Assembly: GCF_000019845.1 (NCBI RefSeq)
Contig: NC_010581.1
Coordinates: 3,992,001-4,056,000, forward strand
Direction: 5' to 3'
Origin: Beijerinckia indica subsp. indica ATCC 9039
GTDB taxonomy: Bacteria; Pseudomonadota; Alphaproteobacteria; Rhizobiales; Beijerinckiaceae
DNA: 64,000 nt
Below the pieces are notes generated by a model. It saw only the letters and a program-made list of their open reading frames with translations, ran no database searches and was not told where the DNA came from. Of the stretch, positions 43,661 through 52,924 are shown one piece after another; position 1 is the stretch's first letter, and each line of letters starts with the position of its first letter. A program made the translations under genes and the position numbers.

Positions 43661-45142
43661 TCACCCCACAGCAGTCAAAAGGGATTGAAACATCGTATTG
43701 ATGGTCGACATTAACTTCGCCGAGGCCGAATAGGATTGCTCCAAATCCAGCATTTTCGACATTTCCGTGTCGAGGCTAACCCCGGTCGCATTGGACAATG
43801 CGCTCGTCACGGAACTGACCACGGTCTTTTGGTAATCACTTGCCGTGGAGGCGCTTTGACGCTGACCATTCAGCCAAGCGGCTGAGGCTGTCGAAAAATC
43901 GGTTAGACTACTGCTGGTCGACAGATTCGCAGCATTCGAAAAACTCTGCGTCTGATCGAAGGCCGCAAGCATTCCGTTCAGTCGCCCGACATAACTTGCC
44001 GCGCCAGTCGTATTATACGTGTAGGTCGTGCTGGCTGGATCGGAAATGCCGCCGTCTCGAAGCAAGGTCAGATTCCCACCCTGCTTAGGATCGACGTTGG
44101 AATTAACCCTGATGCCGGCGGCCAATCCTGTCATATTCAGGCTGGAAGGGAGAGCGGGCGCTCCCGAATAGGTAAACAAACCCGGCTGACTTGCAGCCGG
44201 TGGTGTCGCACCGGATTGATCGCTTTCGGCAAATGCGTTGATAAGAGTCCCCGCGATCCCATCCAGTTGAGCCTGATAGGTCGTTGTGACATTATCGCGC
44301 AAATCAGCAAGACCTGCCAATTTCCCCGATTGTATCGGCATGGGTGAGGATTTGCCGGTAATCGGCACGCCATCGACCATTACACTATTGCCGATAGTGC
44401 CGGCCACGTAAGTCGTCGTTGGTACGAAAGTTACCGTCCTGGCTTTGTCTTGAAATAAGGTGACACCGCTATCGGTAAAAATCGACATACTATTGTCGGA
44501 ATTCGATGTCGTCGTAATACCGACTTGGTGCGACAATTGTTGCAGAATATTATCCCGCGAATCCAGCAGATCTGTCACATCGGCGCCACTCTTGCCCCCG
44601 CTGACGATTTGCGTATTGAGCGTTTGAAATTGCCCCAGCAGGGAATTGATCGTCGATACCGAGCTCGCCATATTACCGTCGGCTTGCTGACGAACCGATT
44701 GGACAGTTGAAGACGCATTGTTCAATCCGTCCGTCAAAGCTTGCGCTTTACCGACGACATCTTGCGCCTGAACCATGTCACTTGGCGAAGCGGCAAGTGT
44801 CTGCAAGGAATTTTGCAGATTGCTTAGAAGCGCCGCCGGTGAAATAGAGTCGGTTGTATCGCCAATCGTTTGATAGAGAGCATCAAGCCCCGATGATAGC
44901 GCATCCTGCTTTGCGCTCACAGCCGTCGAGCCCAGCAAATCACCGAAGAGAGCCTGATTCTGCGCCCGAGTCACGGACAGAACCTCGACCCCGCTATTGT
45001 TGGAACTGACGACATCGATCGATTTACGAGAATAAAGACCGGTGCTATTCGCCCCCGCTATATTACGCGAGGTGACCGATGTCTCGGCACTGAATGCAGA
45101 CAGCGCCGATTGTGTAACACCCATTGCGGAAGTCAGGCTCAT
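43661..45142 (-). CDS. flgK: Flagellar hook-associated protein 1
   Basis: A 493-residue FlgK, the proximal hook-filament junction protein. The N-terminal rod/hook motif VTSRNIAGANSTGLYSRK and the C-terminal VSLDTEMSKMLDLEQSYSAS are diagnostic. The central part is Ser/Thr-rich. It lies 38 bases after flgE and directly before flgL. Confidence 0.94.
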   Translation of the reverse strand: MSLTSAMGVTQSALSAFSAETSVTSRNIAGANSTGLYSRKSIDVVSSNNSGVEVLSVTRAQNQALFGDLLGSTAVSAKQDALSSGLDALYQTIGDTTDSISPAALLSNLQNSLQTLAASPSDMVQAQDVVGKAQALTDGLNNASSTVQSVRQQADGNMASSVSTINSLLGQFQTLNTQIVSGGKSGADVTDLLDSRDNILQQLSHQVGITTTSNSDNSMSIFTDSGVTLFQDKARTVTFVPTTTYVAGTIGNSVMVDGVPITGKSSPMPIQSGKLAGLADLRDNVTTTYQAQLDGIAGTLINAFAESDQSGATPPAASQPGLFTYSGAPALPSSLNMTGLAAGIRVNSNVDPKQGGNLTLLRDGGISDPASTTYTYNTTGAASYVGRLNGMLAAFDQTQSFSNAANLSTSSSLTDFSTASAAWLNGQRQSASTASDYQKTVVSSVTSALSNATGVSLDTEMSKMLDLEQSYSASAKLMSTINTMFQSLLTAVG

Positions 45143-45180
45143 GACAATCGACTTTCTTTAAAAGGTCACAACGGCAAGCT

Positions 45181-46428
45181 CTATTTGACGAGATTGACGA
45201 GTTCCGTCAGCAAAGTGGATCCGGTTTCAAAAACCTTGGAATTGGCTTCATAACCGCGCTGAGCCACGATCATATCCGTCAGCTGCGCGGCAAGATCGAC
45301 ATTCGAGGATTCCAATTGCGAGGACTGGATCGAACCGAGCCCGTTAGTTCCCGCATCGCCGATAATGATCGATCCCGAATCTCCATTTGCTTCGTAAACA
45401 TTGCCGGTGCCGACCATGAGGTTGTCGACGCTCGCGACAGTCGCGAGTGGGATCTTATAAGCGGCAACCGTCGTGCCGTTTTGATAGACCTTCGACAGGA
45501 CGCCATCAGTCCCGATGCTGATACTCTTCAAACCGCTCGGGGCATTGCCATTGGCATTCTGCGCGGAAACCGAGAAACCCGCCGCCAATTGCGTGGTTTG
45601 CGAAAGATCCAGCGTAAAGGCCTGACCATTCGGAATCGTGAAAGAGGCCGAAGTGGGTGTGGTCAAACTTCCATCGCTCGGACTGAAAGTCAGGGTTTGC
45701 GTACTCAAAGCACTGGTTGCATAGGGAAAACCACCACCTGCGGCCGCATCGGCAGCATTATAGATCGACATTTCCCAGCTGTTTGTGCCGGTCTTGGCAA
45801 AATACATATCCAATGTCACCGCATTGCCGAGATTGTCATAGGTGACGAGAGAGGTTTTTGAATTATAGGTCGAGGTGGCGCTATTGGCACTCGGCAAAGC
45901 CGTTGTGATCGCATTCCCATTCGAGGGCAAATTGACGGCAAGAGTCCCCGATGTGGATGGAGCGGCTTGCAAGCCCGCCGATGTCAAATCCACAACTTCC
46001 AAACCCCCAAGGCCATCGGCGGAAGAAGCCGAGCCTGATGTGAGATTATATCCCATCAGCTTATAGCCCGCCGTATTGCTCAATGTGCCATCGGCGTTTT
46101 TGGTGAAGGAACCTGCCCGGGTCAGATATTTCGTGCCGCTGTCGTCGGTCACGACAAAGAAGCCGTTTCCTTGAATACCGAGATCTGTCGCGGAGGAGGT
46201 ACTCGTCAACTGGCCTTGGCTCGAAATATTGTAACGGATAGTCGTTTTGACACCGCCGGCATCGTAACTTGTTTTGTTGAGACCATTGACAAGGGTTTCG
46301 AATTCGGTGTCAGCCTGCTTGTAACCCGTCGTGTTACTGTTAGCGATATTGTCAGACACCGCCGACAATTTGTTCGACTGCGCCGCCATTCCGGATACGC
46401 TTGCTGTCAAAGCACTATATAAGCTCAT
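45181..46428 (-). CDS. flgE: Flagellar hook protein FlgE
   Basis: A 415-residue hook subunit. The N-terminal SDNIANSNTTGYKQAD motif and the GNGFFVV strand around residue 87 are the family signatures; the C-terminus has DLAAQLTDMIVAQRGYEANS. ATG 46428 gives MSLYSALTASVSGM, the usual start; a codon pair upstream (46434) is also open. First gene of flgE-flgK-flgL-flaF-flbT-flgD-fliQ, so its promoter should lie in 46429-46600. Confidence 0.94.
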   Translation of the reverse strand: MSLYSALTASVSGMAAQSNKLSAVSDNIANSNTTGYKQADTEFETLVNGLNKTSYDAGGVKTTIRYNISSQGQLTSTSSATDLGIQGNGFFVVTDDSGTKYLTRAGSFTKNADGTLSNTAGYKLMGYNLTSGSASSADGLGGLEVVDLTSAGLQAAPSTSGTLAVNLPSNGNAITTALPSANSATSTYNSKTSLVTYDNLGNAVTLDMYFAKTGTNSWEMSIYNAADAAAGGGFPYATSALSTQTLTFSPSDGSLTTPTSASFTIPNGQAFTLDLSQTTQLAAGFSVSAQNANGNAPSGLKSISIGTDGVLSKVYQNGTTVAAYKIPLATVASVDNLMVGTGNVYEANGDSGSIIIGDAGTNGLGSIQSSQLESSNVDLAAQLTDMIVAQRGYEANSKVFETGSTLLTELVNLVK

Positions 46429-46880
46429 CCACACTCTCCGCGTTATTCCACTTGAATAGACGTCAAAGACCTTGTGTGGAGCTTTCGTATACTAGTCCCT
46501 ATCTTATTCGTTCAAATCGGACCAAGCCTGGATGATGCTGAAAATCCTCTCTTTCCCGCGATGTGGAGAAGGTTCACGTGTTCGCCCCTTCAAAATCCTC
46601 TCGGAAGAGACATTTCAGCGAGGCAGATCACACCAAACGAACAGCACGGAAAATCACGTGTTGGCGGAATCAGTGCGCGATTCGAAGAGCCTCGATCCCA
46701 TGATTTTTTTCCGCAAAGCAGATAGGAGCCAAGGCTTCAAACGGTTCCAGAATTATTGTTCTTGGATCCGGCAATGGAATAAACAAACCTTATTTATTCA
46801 TGTATGTTTATTCAAAAATAGATCTGCATTAAATTAATTTATTGATTTATAGGGAATCTATATTAAATTACTTTTTAATA
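46429..46880. other. Divergent region between flgE and porin gene
   Basis: A 450-base gap, moderately rich in purines near 46600-46700 and strongly AT-rich near 46780-46870, just before the porin gene. A plus-strand open frame at 46532-46837 lacks ribosome site and motifs. Promoters for both directions are expected here but no consensus could be fixed. Confidence 0.35.
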
Positions 46881-48485
46881 ATGCGGCTTGCTGTTGCAAG
46901 CTTTGCGTGTATTTCGGCCCTGTCATGGCATCTTGGCTATCCTTTCAAGTTCTCTCTCATGCTGTTCCATGAAAAGACCTTCGTCCTCTGTCTTGTCTTT
47001 ATTTTTGCTTTTGTTCGCACGGAGGCCGAGGCTCAAACAAACGAGGCGTTTCAACTCGAGGAAAATCAGGAGATTCTCGGCGGATCGGGTCCTGAGGTCA
47101 GCCAAATCAGTACCGCGACCGTCACGCTCTCCATGAGCACATCACCCAATGACGGCGGACTGGATACGCGCAATAGTTTGTTAGGCGACGCCTTCGGTCT
47201 GCGATCCTGGCTCGGCAAATACGGCGTCACTTTATCGATCAACGAAATCGACGAGCTCTGGGGCAATGCGACCGGAGGCATCCGTCGAAAAGCGGCTTAT
47301 AACGGCGTCACGTCGATGACCCTCACCGCCGATCTCAGCAAGAGCATTGGCTTGGAGGACGGTCTATTTAACGTCAGCGGCCTGCAAATTCACGGTCAGC
47401 CTTTCACCATCTCGACCCATCTCGGTGTCTTGAATCCTACCAGTGGTTTCGAGGCGTCGCTTTCGACGCGTTTGTTCGAATTATGGTATCAGCAGGCTTT
47501 CCTCGATCACCGGCTGGATGTCAAAATCGGCCAGATCGATCTCGATAGTGAATTCATCATCAGCCAATATGCCTCGCTGTTTTTGAATGCGTCCTTTGGC
47601 TGGCCGCTCGCTCCCTCGATTATCCTTTATTCCGGTGGGCCTTCCTGGCCACTGGCCGCGCCTGGTATCCGATTGCGCTATCGACCGGACGAACAATTGA
47701 CGCTGATGTTTGCCGCGACCAACGACAATCCCTCCGGTCATGCCTTCCGCAATGCGTTTGATCCTTCGAACCAGACCGTTCATCCTGCTGGCAATAATTT
47801 CAATCTGAACACAGGCGCCTTTCTGATCGGCGAAGTCCAATTCGCGGTCAATTCGCAAGATATCGATGACCCCTCAAAGGCAGGCGGCCTTTCCAGTTTC
47901 GTTGGCGGTCTGCCCGGCATCTATCGACTGGGCGGCTTCTATGATACCGCCTCGTTTCTCGATCAGCGCTATGACACCCAGGGCGTTCCACTGGCCTCGC
48001 CTGACAGCAATGGCGAACCGATGCCGCACAAGGGCAATTGGATGCTTTACGGCATCATGGATCAGATGCTTTGGCGTCCGTCACACTATTCTCCCACCGC
48101 GCTCGGCCTCTTTATACGCGCAACGGGCAATGGCGGCGACCGCAATGTCGTCACCGTCGGGGTCGATGCCGGCCTGACCCTGAAAGCCCCCTTCGAGGGA
48201 CGCGACAATGATACATTTGGTGTCGGTTGGGGCATGGGCCAAATCAGCACTCGCGCGCGCGGCTTCGATTGGGACATGCTCGACGCATCCGGGGGATCTT
48301 ATCCCATCCGCGGCGCCGAACATCGTCTCGAAATCACCTATCAGGCGCAGGTCGCACCCTGGCTGATCGTGCAACCCGATATCCAATATGTCTGGAATCC
48401 GGGCGGTGGTGTCCCCAATCCTCTGACCGGCGCCAAGATCGGCGACGAACTCATTTTCGGCATTCACACCAGCGTGGCTTTTTAA
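46881..48485 (+). CDS. Carbohydrate porin, OprB family
   Basis: A 534-residue outer-membrane beta-barrel protein of the OprB type, used for diffusion of sugars. After a hydrophobic export segment (FVLCLVFIFAFVRTEAEAQ) come the GLRSWLGKYGVTLSINEIDELWGN-type opening strands and many alternating barrel strands, ending in a C-terminal aromatic (SVAF), as needed for outer-membrane assembly. The start is unclear: ATG 46881 or ATG 46959 (which begins right at the signal peptide), neither with a good ribosome site. Substrate specificity is not determinable. Confidence 0.87.
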   Translation: MRLAVASFACISALSWHLGYPFKFSLMLFHEKTFVLCLVFIFAFVRTEAEAQTNEAFQLEENQEILGGSGPEVSQISTATVTLSMSTSPNDGGLDTRNSLLGDAFGLRSWLGKYGVTLSINEIDELWGNATGGIRRKAAYNGVTSMTLTADLSKSIGLEDGLFNVSGLQIHGQPFTISTHLGVLNPTSGFEASLSTRLFELWYQQAFLDHRLDVKIGQIDLDSEFIISQYASLFLNASFGWPLAPSIILYSGGPSWPLAAPGIRLRYRPDEQLTLMFAATNDNPSGHAFRNAFDPSNQTVHPAGNNFNLNTGAFLIGEVQFAVNSQDIDDPSKAGGLSSFVGGLPGIYRLGGFYDTASFLDQRYDTQGVPLASPDSNGEPMPHKGNWMLYGIMDQMLWRPSHYSPTALGLFIRATGNGGDRNVVTVGVDAGLTLKAPFEGRDNDTFGVGWGMGQISTRARGFDWDMLDASGGSYPIRGAEHRLEITYQAQVAPWLIVQPDIQYVWNPGGGVPNPLTGAKIGDELIFGIHTSVAF

Positions 48486-48527
48486 CCGCCTTCTCAAAAA
48501 AGTATCATTCGTGAGAATGAAACAAGC

Positions 48528-49631
48528 TCAATAGAGCGGTGGCCAAGACACTGGCGTGCGCACGGGACCGATATACAAAGAGCCCTCAGAAATGCGCACC
48601 GGCAGACGCAAGCCGGTCGCTTGGTCATCTTGCGCTTCAGGCTTGGCGTTTCCTCCGAAAAGGCCGCTCAACAGAGAGCCCGCCTGAACAAGGCCCGGAT
48701 TGACGCCATAGGATCGCAGAAGCTCCTCGAGCCCATTCAACCGCGCCTGCAGCCGACCCGTCGGACGGTGCGACGGATCAAGCCCGAGCGTGCCGTCCAG
48801 TCCGGCTCGAATGGCCCCCTTGGTGAGCCAAGCCCTGGCGAGGGTAATGCTACCGCCGGCCTGCCGCCAGGCCTCGATCTGATCGACGAGCAAACCATCG
48901 GCGTTAAAGCGCAGCCTCGTCACGGTTCCATCGGCGCCGAGATCCGCCTTTTCGCTATTGCCGAGAAAGCTATCGAGCGCCGGAATGGCCGCCGCGTGCA
49001 AGGCAACATGGAAATCATAGGCCTGATCGGGACGGTCTGGCAGGGCCTGAACCTTGGTTTCGATCCGCTCGACCCGCGCTTCCAGGGGGCCAAAACCCAA
49101 AGCCTGTCCGTGCAGGTCAAGATCAACAATATCGACTTGGCTCCGATTGAAGACGTCCTGCTCGCTGTCGAGTTCGACAGTCAGATCCTTCCATTGCAAG
49201 GTGACCTCGAAGGCCTTGTCCCGGGTCGCCCCGGAAAAAGGCGGCTGCATATGGGCGATAATCCGATTTGGCGAAACGAGCGCGGCCTCGGCCCGGAAAC
49301 CACCGAGATCGCCTTCAAAAAGACGACCATTGATCTCGCCTCGAAAATGCGGTTTGGCGCAACTGACAATGATCTCAAAGGGAAAACCAGTCAGCCGGCG
49401 ATCGGGACAGGTCCAGTGGCGGCCGACCGCCTCTTCCTGTTCCTGCCAGAGATCGAGAAAACTCTCGGTTTCGCGAGCCATATGGGACCAAAAGCCCCAG
49501 GCGCCGAGCCCCGCCAAGCCGACGAGAGCAAACGGCAGGACCAAAAGCCAACGCGACAAAACCCTCCATTTTTCGAGGGCTTTCTTCTCCTCCCGATCCG
49601 CCTGTGATCGGTCTTTCGACGAAACGTCCAA
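48528..49631 (-). CDS. DUF2125 domain-containing protein
   Basis: A 367-residue protein of the alphaproteobacterial DUF2125 family, function unknown. A single N-terminal transmembrane helix (about residues 28-48, LLVLPFALVGLAGLGAWGFW) anchors a large periplasmic domain with a conserved Cys pair (HWTCPDRRLTGFPFEI, VSCAKPHFRG). The sheet-rich pattern suggests an AsmA-like or lipid-associated fold, but that is only a guess. It is convergent with the porin gene. Confidence 0.85.
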   Translation of the reverse strand: MDVSSKDRSQADREEKKALEKWRVLSRWLLVLPFALVGLAGLGAWGFWSHMARETESFLDLWQEQEEAVGRHWTCPDRRLTGFPFEIIVSCAKPHFRGEINGRLFEGDLGGFRAEAALVSPNRIIAHMQPPFSGATRDKAFEVTLQWKDLTVELDSEQDVFNRSQVDIVDLDLHGQALGFGPLEARVERIETKVQALPDRPDQAYDFHVALHAAAIPALDSFLGNSEKADLGADGTVTRLRFNADGLLVDQIEAWRQAGGSITLARAWLTKGAIRAGLDGTLGLDPSHRPTGRLQARLNGLEELLRSYGVNPGLVQAGSLLSGLFGGNAKPEAQDDQATGLRLPVRISEGSLYIGPVRTPVSWPPLY

Positions 49632-49666
49632 AATCTATCCGCCCCATTTCTCGCAAAAGCATTGAG

Positions 49667-49716
49667 AACGCATCGGATTGATCCCAAACTCATCTCCGCT
49701 TTGGCTCTGATGCGTT
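49667..49716. repeat. GCATC-family palindrome
   Basis: AACGCATC (49667-49674) and GATGCGTT (49709-49716) bracket partly paired CCCAAA/TTTGG; located 36 bases upstream of the DUF2125 start, in the divergent gap to the ChaC-like gene. Confidence 0.5.
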
Positions 49717-49826
49717 GGCGAATCTCCCGCCTCCTTGTGGAGAAACCAGTCGATTCTTCTAAAAAATGCGGAGCATCCTGACCCGATGATGTAGCATCGG
49801 CGCCCGGCAAAACGAAGTCTCGAGCG

Positions 49827-50348
49827 ATGGCGGATTCTGATTTTTGGGTTTTTGGCTATGGCTCGCTGATGTGGCGGCCAGGCTTTGCCTTTGATGAGCA
49901 GGCGGTCGCTCATGTGCATGGCTATCACCGCGCCCTTTGCGTCTATTCGCACGTCCACCGTGGGACGCAGGAACGCCCAGGGCTGGTGCTCGGCCTCGAT
50001 CATGGTGGCTCCTGCAAGGGCATAGCCTTTCGCATCGCAGCAGATCAGGCGGATGCGACCCTCGCCTATTTGCGAGAACGCGAGCAGGTGACCAGCGTCT
50101 ATCGGGAAATTCGTCTGCGCGCCCTGCTGGCGGATGGTCGCCGCGTCTCAACCCTCGCCTATGCCGCCGACCCCAGCCATACCCAATATGCGGGACGCCT
50201 CGAGCGCGAGGAGGCCTTGCGCCTCATCCTTCAGGGCCGGGGGGTTTCCGGCGATAATCCGGATTATGTGCAAAATACCCTCAGTCACCTGCGGGCGCTC
50301 GACATTCGAGATGATTATCTCGAATGGCTCGTCAAGCATTTTTCATGA
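49827..50348 (+). CDS. Gamma-glutamylcyclotransferase, ChaC-like
   Basis: A 173-residue enzyme of the ChaC/GGCT fold that releases 5-oxoproline from gamma-glutamyl compounds such as glutathione. The family's substrate-binding motif is visible as FGYGSLMWRPGF at residues 8-19, with a conserved Glu in the YLREREQVTSVYRE region as the likely acid/base residue. The start ATG 49827 follows CGAGCG. It may contribute to glutathione turnover. Confidence 0.9.
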   Translation: MADSDFWVFGYGSLMWRPGFAFDEQAVAHVHGYHRALCVYSHVHRGTQERPGLVLGLDHGGSCKGIAFRIAADQADATLAYLREREQVTSVYREIRLRALLADGRRVSTLAYAADPSHTQYAGRLEREEALRLILQGRGVSGDNPDYVQNTLSHLRALDIRDDYLEWLVKHFS

Positions 50349-50353
50349 AATAA

Positions 50354-50911
50354 TCAAATGGCTCGCATGAGCCCACCAAGATCGGCAATAGTCGCACGGC
50401 GCTCCTGGACGCCGCCCGCAAGGAGATGGATATGCCATTCATCGGCCCCTTGCGCGAGGGACATCTCGATATCGCGCGAATGCCCGAGAAAAATCTCGTC
50501 TCGCCAGCCGAATTCGAAAATGCGCACGAGCCGATAATGGCCTGTTTCGCCACGGCGGGCGGCCAAGGCTATTCCAACGGAAAAATCCGGCAGACCACCG
50601 AGAGGGTCATCCTGGACAATAGGGAAAATCGAACAGACATAACGCTGTCCGGATAAGCCTTTCCAACCATGAAAATGGGATGCCAAGGTCCCGCCGGCGA
50701 GCGCGCCCAGCGGCGCATTGGTCAAAGAACCGAGGCGAGCCCGAGGTGAAGGGAAAGTTTCCGATCTGTTCTCGGATTTCGTCCAGGACGAAGCCGATGT
50801 TCTCTTTCTGGGCCCGTTCTCAAAACCAAGGGCGCCAACCTCGATCAAGCCGGCGTCAGCAGCACCGCGCCCTCTAAGGATGGAAAGAGATAAAGGGTGA
50901 ACCACCCGCAT
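50354..50911 (-). CDS. Conserved hypothetical protein
   Basis: A 185-residue soluble protein without a recognised family. The C-terminal half appears well structured (RYVCSIFPIVQDDPLGG, then RLVRIFEFGWRDEIF and a WHIHLLAGG strand), while the first half is low in pattern. ATG 50911 has GGGAGGCGG upstream, preferred over ATG 50944. It is convergent with the ChaC-like gene (5 bases apart at their ends) and follows plsC in opposite sense of the repeat region. Confidence 0.6.
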   Translation of the reverse strand: MRVVHPLSLSILRGRGAADAGLIEVGALGFENGPRKRTSASSWTKSENRSETFPSPRARLGSLTNAPLGALAGGTLASHFHGWKGLSGQRYVCSIFPIVQDDPLGGLPDFSVGIALAARRGETGHYRLVRIFEFGWRDEIFLGHSRDIEMSLAQGADEWHIHLLAGGVQERRATIADLGGLMRAI

Positions 50912-50968
50912 CGCGGCCGCCTCCCGTTCAAGGAACGAGAACATAACTAGAACAAATGATTCGTTCTG

Positions 50969-51763
50969 TCAACCAGCGAGCTTGGACACAGGTTCTTGCG
51001 GCACATCCGGCGCATTCGAGACGAGCCCCTGCCGCACGGTGGGGTCGTTCCGCATGGCTTCTTCCATCAGCCGATTGGTCGCGGTCTCGATCCGGGTTTC
51101 AAGAAGCTGCATGAAGGCCCTTTTTTCGAGACCCGGCTCTATTGGCTCGAGATATTCGATGACGACCGTACCCGGACGACGCAGAAAGCGGCGGCGAGGC
51201 CAGAAAAGCCCTGTATTCACCGCGACGGGAACGCAGGGAACATTACTCGCGGCATAGAGAAAAGCGACGCCGGCCTTATAGTTCGGCGCTGCGCCGGGCG
51301 GCCGCCGCGTGCCCTCGGGAAAGATGAAGATCTGGCGGCCCTCCGCGAGAACCTTTGAGGCCTGACGGGTAAGATCGGTGAGCGCGGCGCTTCCCTTCGC
51401 TCGATTGATGCCAATCTGGCCAGCCTTGCGCAAATACCAGCCGAAAAATGGCAGGAACATCAATTCGCGCTTGAGAATATAACTAAAATCCTTCGAGTGG
51501 AGCGGCAGCATCATGGTCTCGAGCAGCGATTGATGCTTGCTGGCGATAATGCAGGCGCCTTGCGGAATATGGTCGAGACCGCGGAATTCCACTTTTGTTC
51601 GGCAGATCTTTTCGAGCAGCCATCGGGAAACGCGTCCCCAACGCCGGCCAAGATTCTGGGCCGCTAAACGATCCTGAAGAAGGCAGGGCAGGCCGGTCAG
51701 GGAAAGCGCGACGAGAGCCAGATAAAAGATGATATTGAAGATGACTGACCGAACAAGAATCAT
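50969..51763 (-). CDS. 1-acyl-sn-glycerol-3-phosphate acyltransferase (PlsC family)
   Basis: A 264-residue membrane acyltransferase making phosphatidic acid from lysophosphatidate. One N-terminal helix (IIFYLALVALSLTGLPCLL) precedes the catalytic motif SKHQSLLE, an HX4E variant of the usual HX4D, and the substrate motif FPEGTRRPPG. ATG 51763 is preferred over TTG 51784. Directly upstream (73 bases) sits copy 2 of the 103-bp repeat element. Specificity versus other PlsC-like acyltransferases is not certain. Confidence 0.9.
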   Translation of the reverse strand: MILVRSVIFNIIFYLALVALSLTGLPCLLQDRLAAQNLGRRWGRVSRWLLEKICRTKVEFRGLDHIPQGACIIASKHQSLLETMMLPLHSKDFSYILKRELMFLPFFGWYLRKAGQIGINRAKGSAALTDLTRQASKVLAEGRQIFIFPEGTRRPPGAAPNYKAGVAFLYAASNVPCVPVAVNTGLFWPRRRFLRRPGTVVIEYLEPIEPGLEKRAFMQLLETRIETATNRLMEEAMRNDPTVRQGLVSNAPDVPQEPVSKLAG

Positions 51764-51836
51764 GAAATCGCTACCCTCGCCCAATGCATGGGTTTTTTCC
51801 CTTTACAACTTTGATGCTTGAGCATCAACGCGGCAG

Positions 51837-51939
51837 CTAGTATCCACCCTCATTGAAGCGCGACTCCTCACGCTTCAATGAGGACAAGTGGCTACAGTTT
51901 AAAAATGACGTATCGAGAATTTATGATTCTCGATACTAG
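51837..51939. repeat. 103-bp two-hairpin repeat element, copy 2
   Basis: Same CTAGTATC / GATACTAG ends and the same two hairpins as copy 1 at 29620-29722; in the left hairpin the arms extend (CATTGAAGCG / CGCTTCAATG), with compensatory differences. The length is identical and nine positions differ. It is 73 bases upstream of plsC and 53 bases beyond the end of the XRE gene. Confidence 0.8.
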
Positions 51940-51991
51940 GGGCGAGAAAATTCCCCAAATCCCGGCGAGGGCCATTTCTCAGGTTGGTGGA

Positions 51992-52234
51992 TCAGCGCAT
52001 TTCATAATCTTCGAAGAGCAGCCGCATGGGAATATGCAGGTGAAGCGTTGCCGCATAAAGCTGGGTGGCGCTCAAATGCGCGCGTCCGTCTTCGGCTCGT
52101 ATCATTTCTGAACGCGTCAAATGCAGGGCCGCCGCCAATTCAGCGAGGCTCATTCCCCGTTTTTCGCGCCATTTGCGGACCCGCAATCCAACCGCGCGAT
52201 CAGCCGGATCGATCTCCGGAAAATTGATGATCAT
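51992..52234 (-). CDS. XRE-type helix-turn-helix regulator
   Basis: An 80-residue single-domain regulator. The helix-turn-helix is visible as LRVRKWREKRGMSLAELAAALH (split here as LRVRKWREKRGM plus SLAELAAALHLTRSEM), residues about 17-45, and the remaining helices fit a lambda-repressor-like fold. ATG 52234 has AGGAC upstream. No toxin gene is adjacent on either side, but a 75-codon frame and a small membrane protein lie upstream on the same strand. Target unknown. Confidence 0.8.
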   Translation of the reverse strand: MIINFPEIDPADRAVGLRVRKWREKRGMSLAELAAALHLTRSEMIRAEDGRAHLSATQLYAATLHLHIPMRLLFEDYEMR

Positions 52235-52245
52235 CGGCCTGTCCT

Positions 52246-52473
52246 CTACCAAATATCATTCCTCAAGTGAACGCGGTTCGCGCGAAAGTCCGGGTTTGAA
52301 ACGCCATTGACCGGCTCTTCGTTCGCCACGAAACCATAGGGAATCAGAATGCTTTTGATCGCCTCCGGAGCATCAGATCCAAAAAACGAGCTACTTTTAT
52401 TAATATTAAGTATTTTCAAGTCTTTATAGCATGAGATGGGAACCGCTCGAGCGTCCGCTCCTCTAATGGCCAT
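52246..52473 (-). CDS. Possible small hypothetical protein
   Basis: A 75-residue frame beginning at an ATG that overlaps the stop of the upstream membrane-protein gene and ending 12 bases before the XRE start. The C-terminus (NPDFRANRVHLRNDI) weakly resembles peptidase-inhibitor I78 endings, but the expected Cys pair is missing. No ribosome site is clear. Real gene or a decayed remnant; low confidence. Confidence 0.3.
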   Translation of the reverse strand: MAIRGADARAVPISCYKDLKILNINKSSSFFGSDAPEAIKSILIPYGFVANEEPVNGVSNPDFRANRVHLRNDIW

Positions 52474-52924
52474 TGCTCGGCTTCGGTATTTTTCGGTAGG
52501 CGATGAACAGAAGAATCGCGGCGGCTAATAAAAGCGATGCAAATCTTTCCCAATCAGCGATGTAATCCCAATAATTCCAATAGCCATGGATGATCGAAAA
52601 AATGCCGCCGAAGATCAGCCCGGTCCCAACAGGTGAGACCGCCATCAATCCACCCGTCAGGACAGCAAGATAGCCGAGCAATGCCGAAGCATAGAACAAG
52701 TGTAACGCGAAGCGTGATTTCGCCTCGCTTAAAGCCTTTTGCTCCGCCTGCATTTTTTCCGCATCAGCTTGACGCTCAGCGGTGGTGGCATCCGGCTTCA
52801 AGGGGATGTTCGTCACATAATCTTGGTATTTCGGCGGCGGGCTAAACGTCCTCACACCATAAAAAATCAACAAGGGAAGAACAATGGCGATACCAAAACC
52901 AATTGCGATCTGTCGCCCAATCAT
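52463..52924 (-). CDS. Hypothetical membrane protein
   Basis: A 153-residue protein with an N-terminal helix (IAIGFGIAIVLPLLIFYGV), a charged coiled region (TTAERQADAEKMQAEQKAL) and three further hydrophobic helices (YASALLGYLAVLTGGLM, GLIFGGIFSIIHGYW, FASLLLAAAILLFIAY). No family recognised. ATG 52924 has GGAGCGG upstream and is preferred to the frame start at 52999. Divergent from the catalase-like gene. Confidence 0.75.
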   Translation of the reverse strand: MIGRQIAIGFGIAIVLPLLIFYGVRTFSPPPKYQDYVTNIPLKPDATTAERQADAEKMQAEQKALSEAKSRFALHLFYASALLGYLAVLTGGLMAVSPVGTGLIFGGIFSIIHGYWNYWDYIADWERFASLLLAAAILLFIAYRKIPKPSNGH

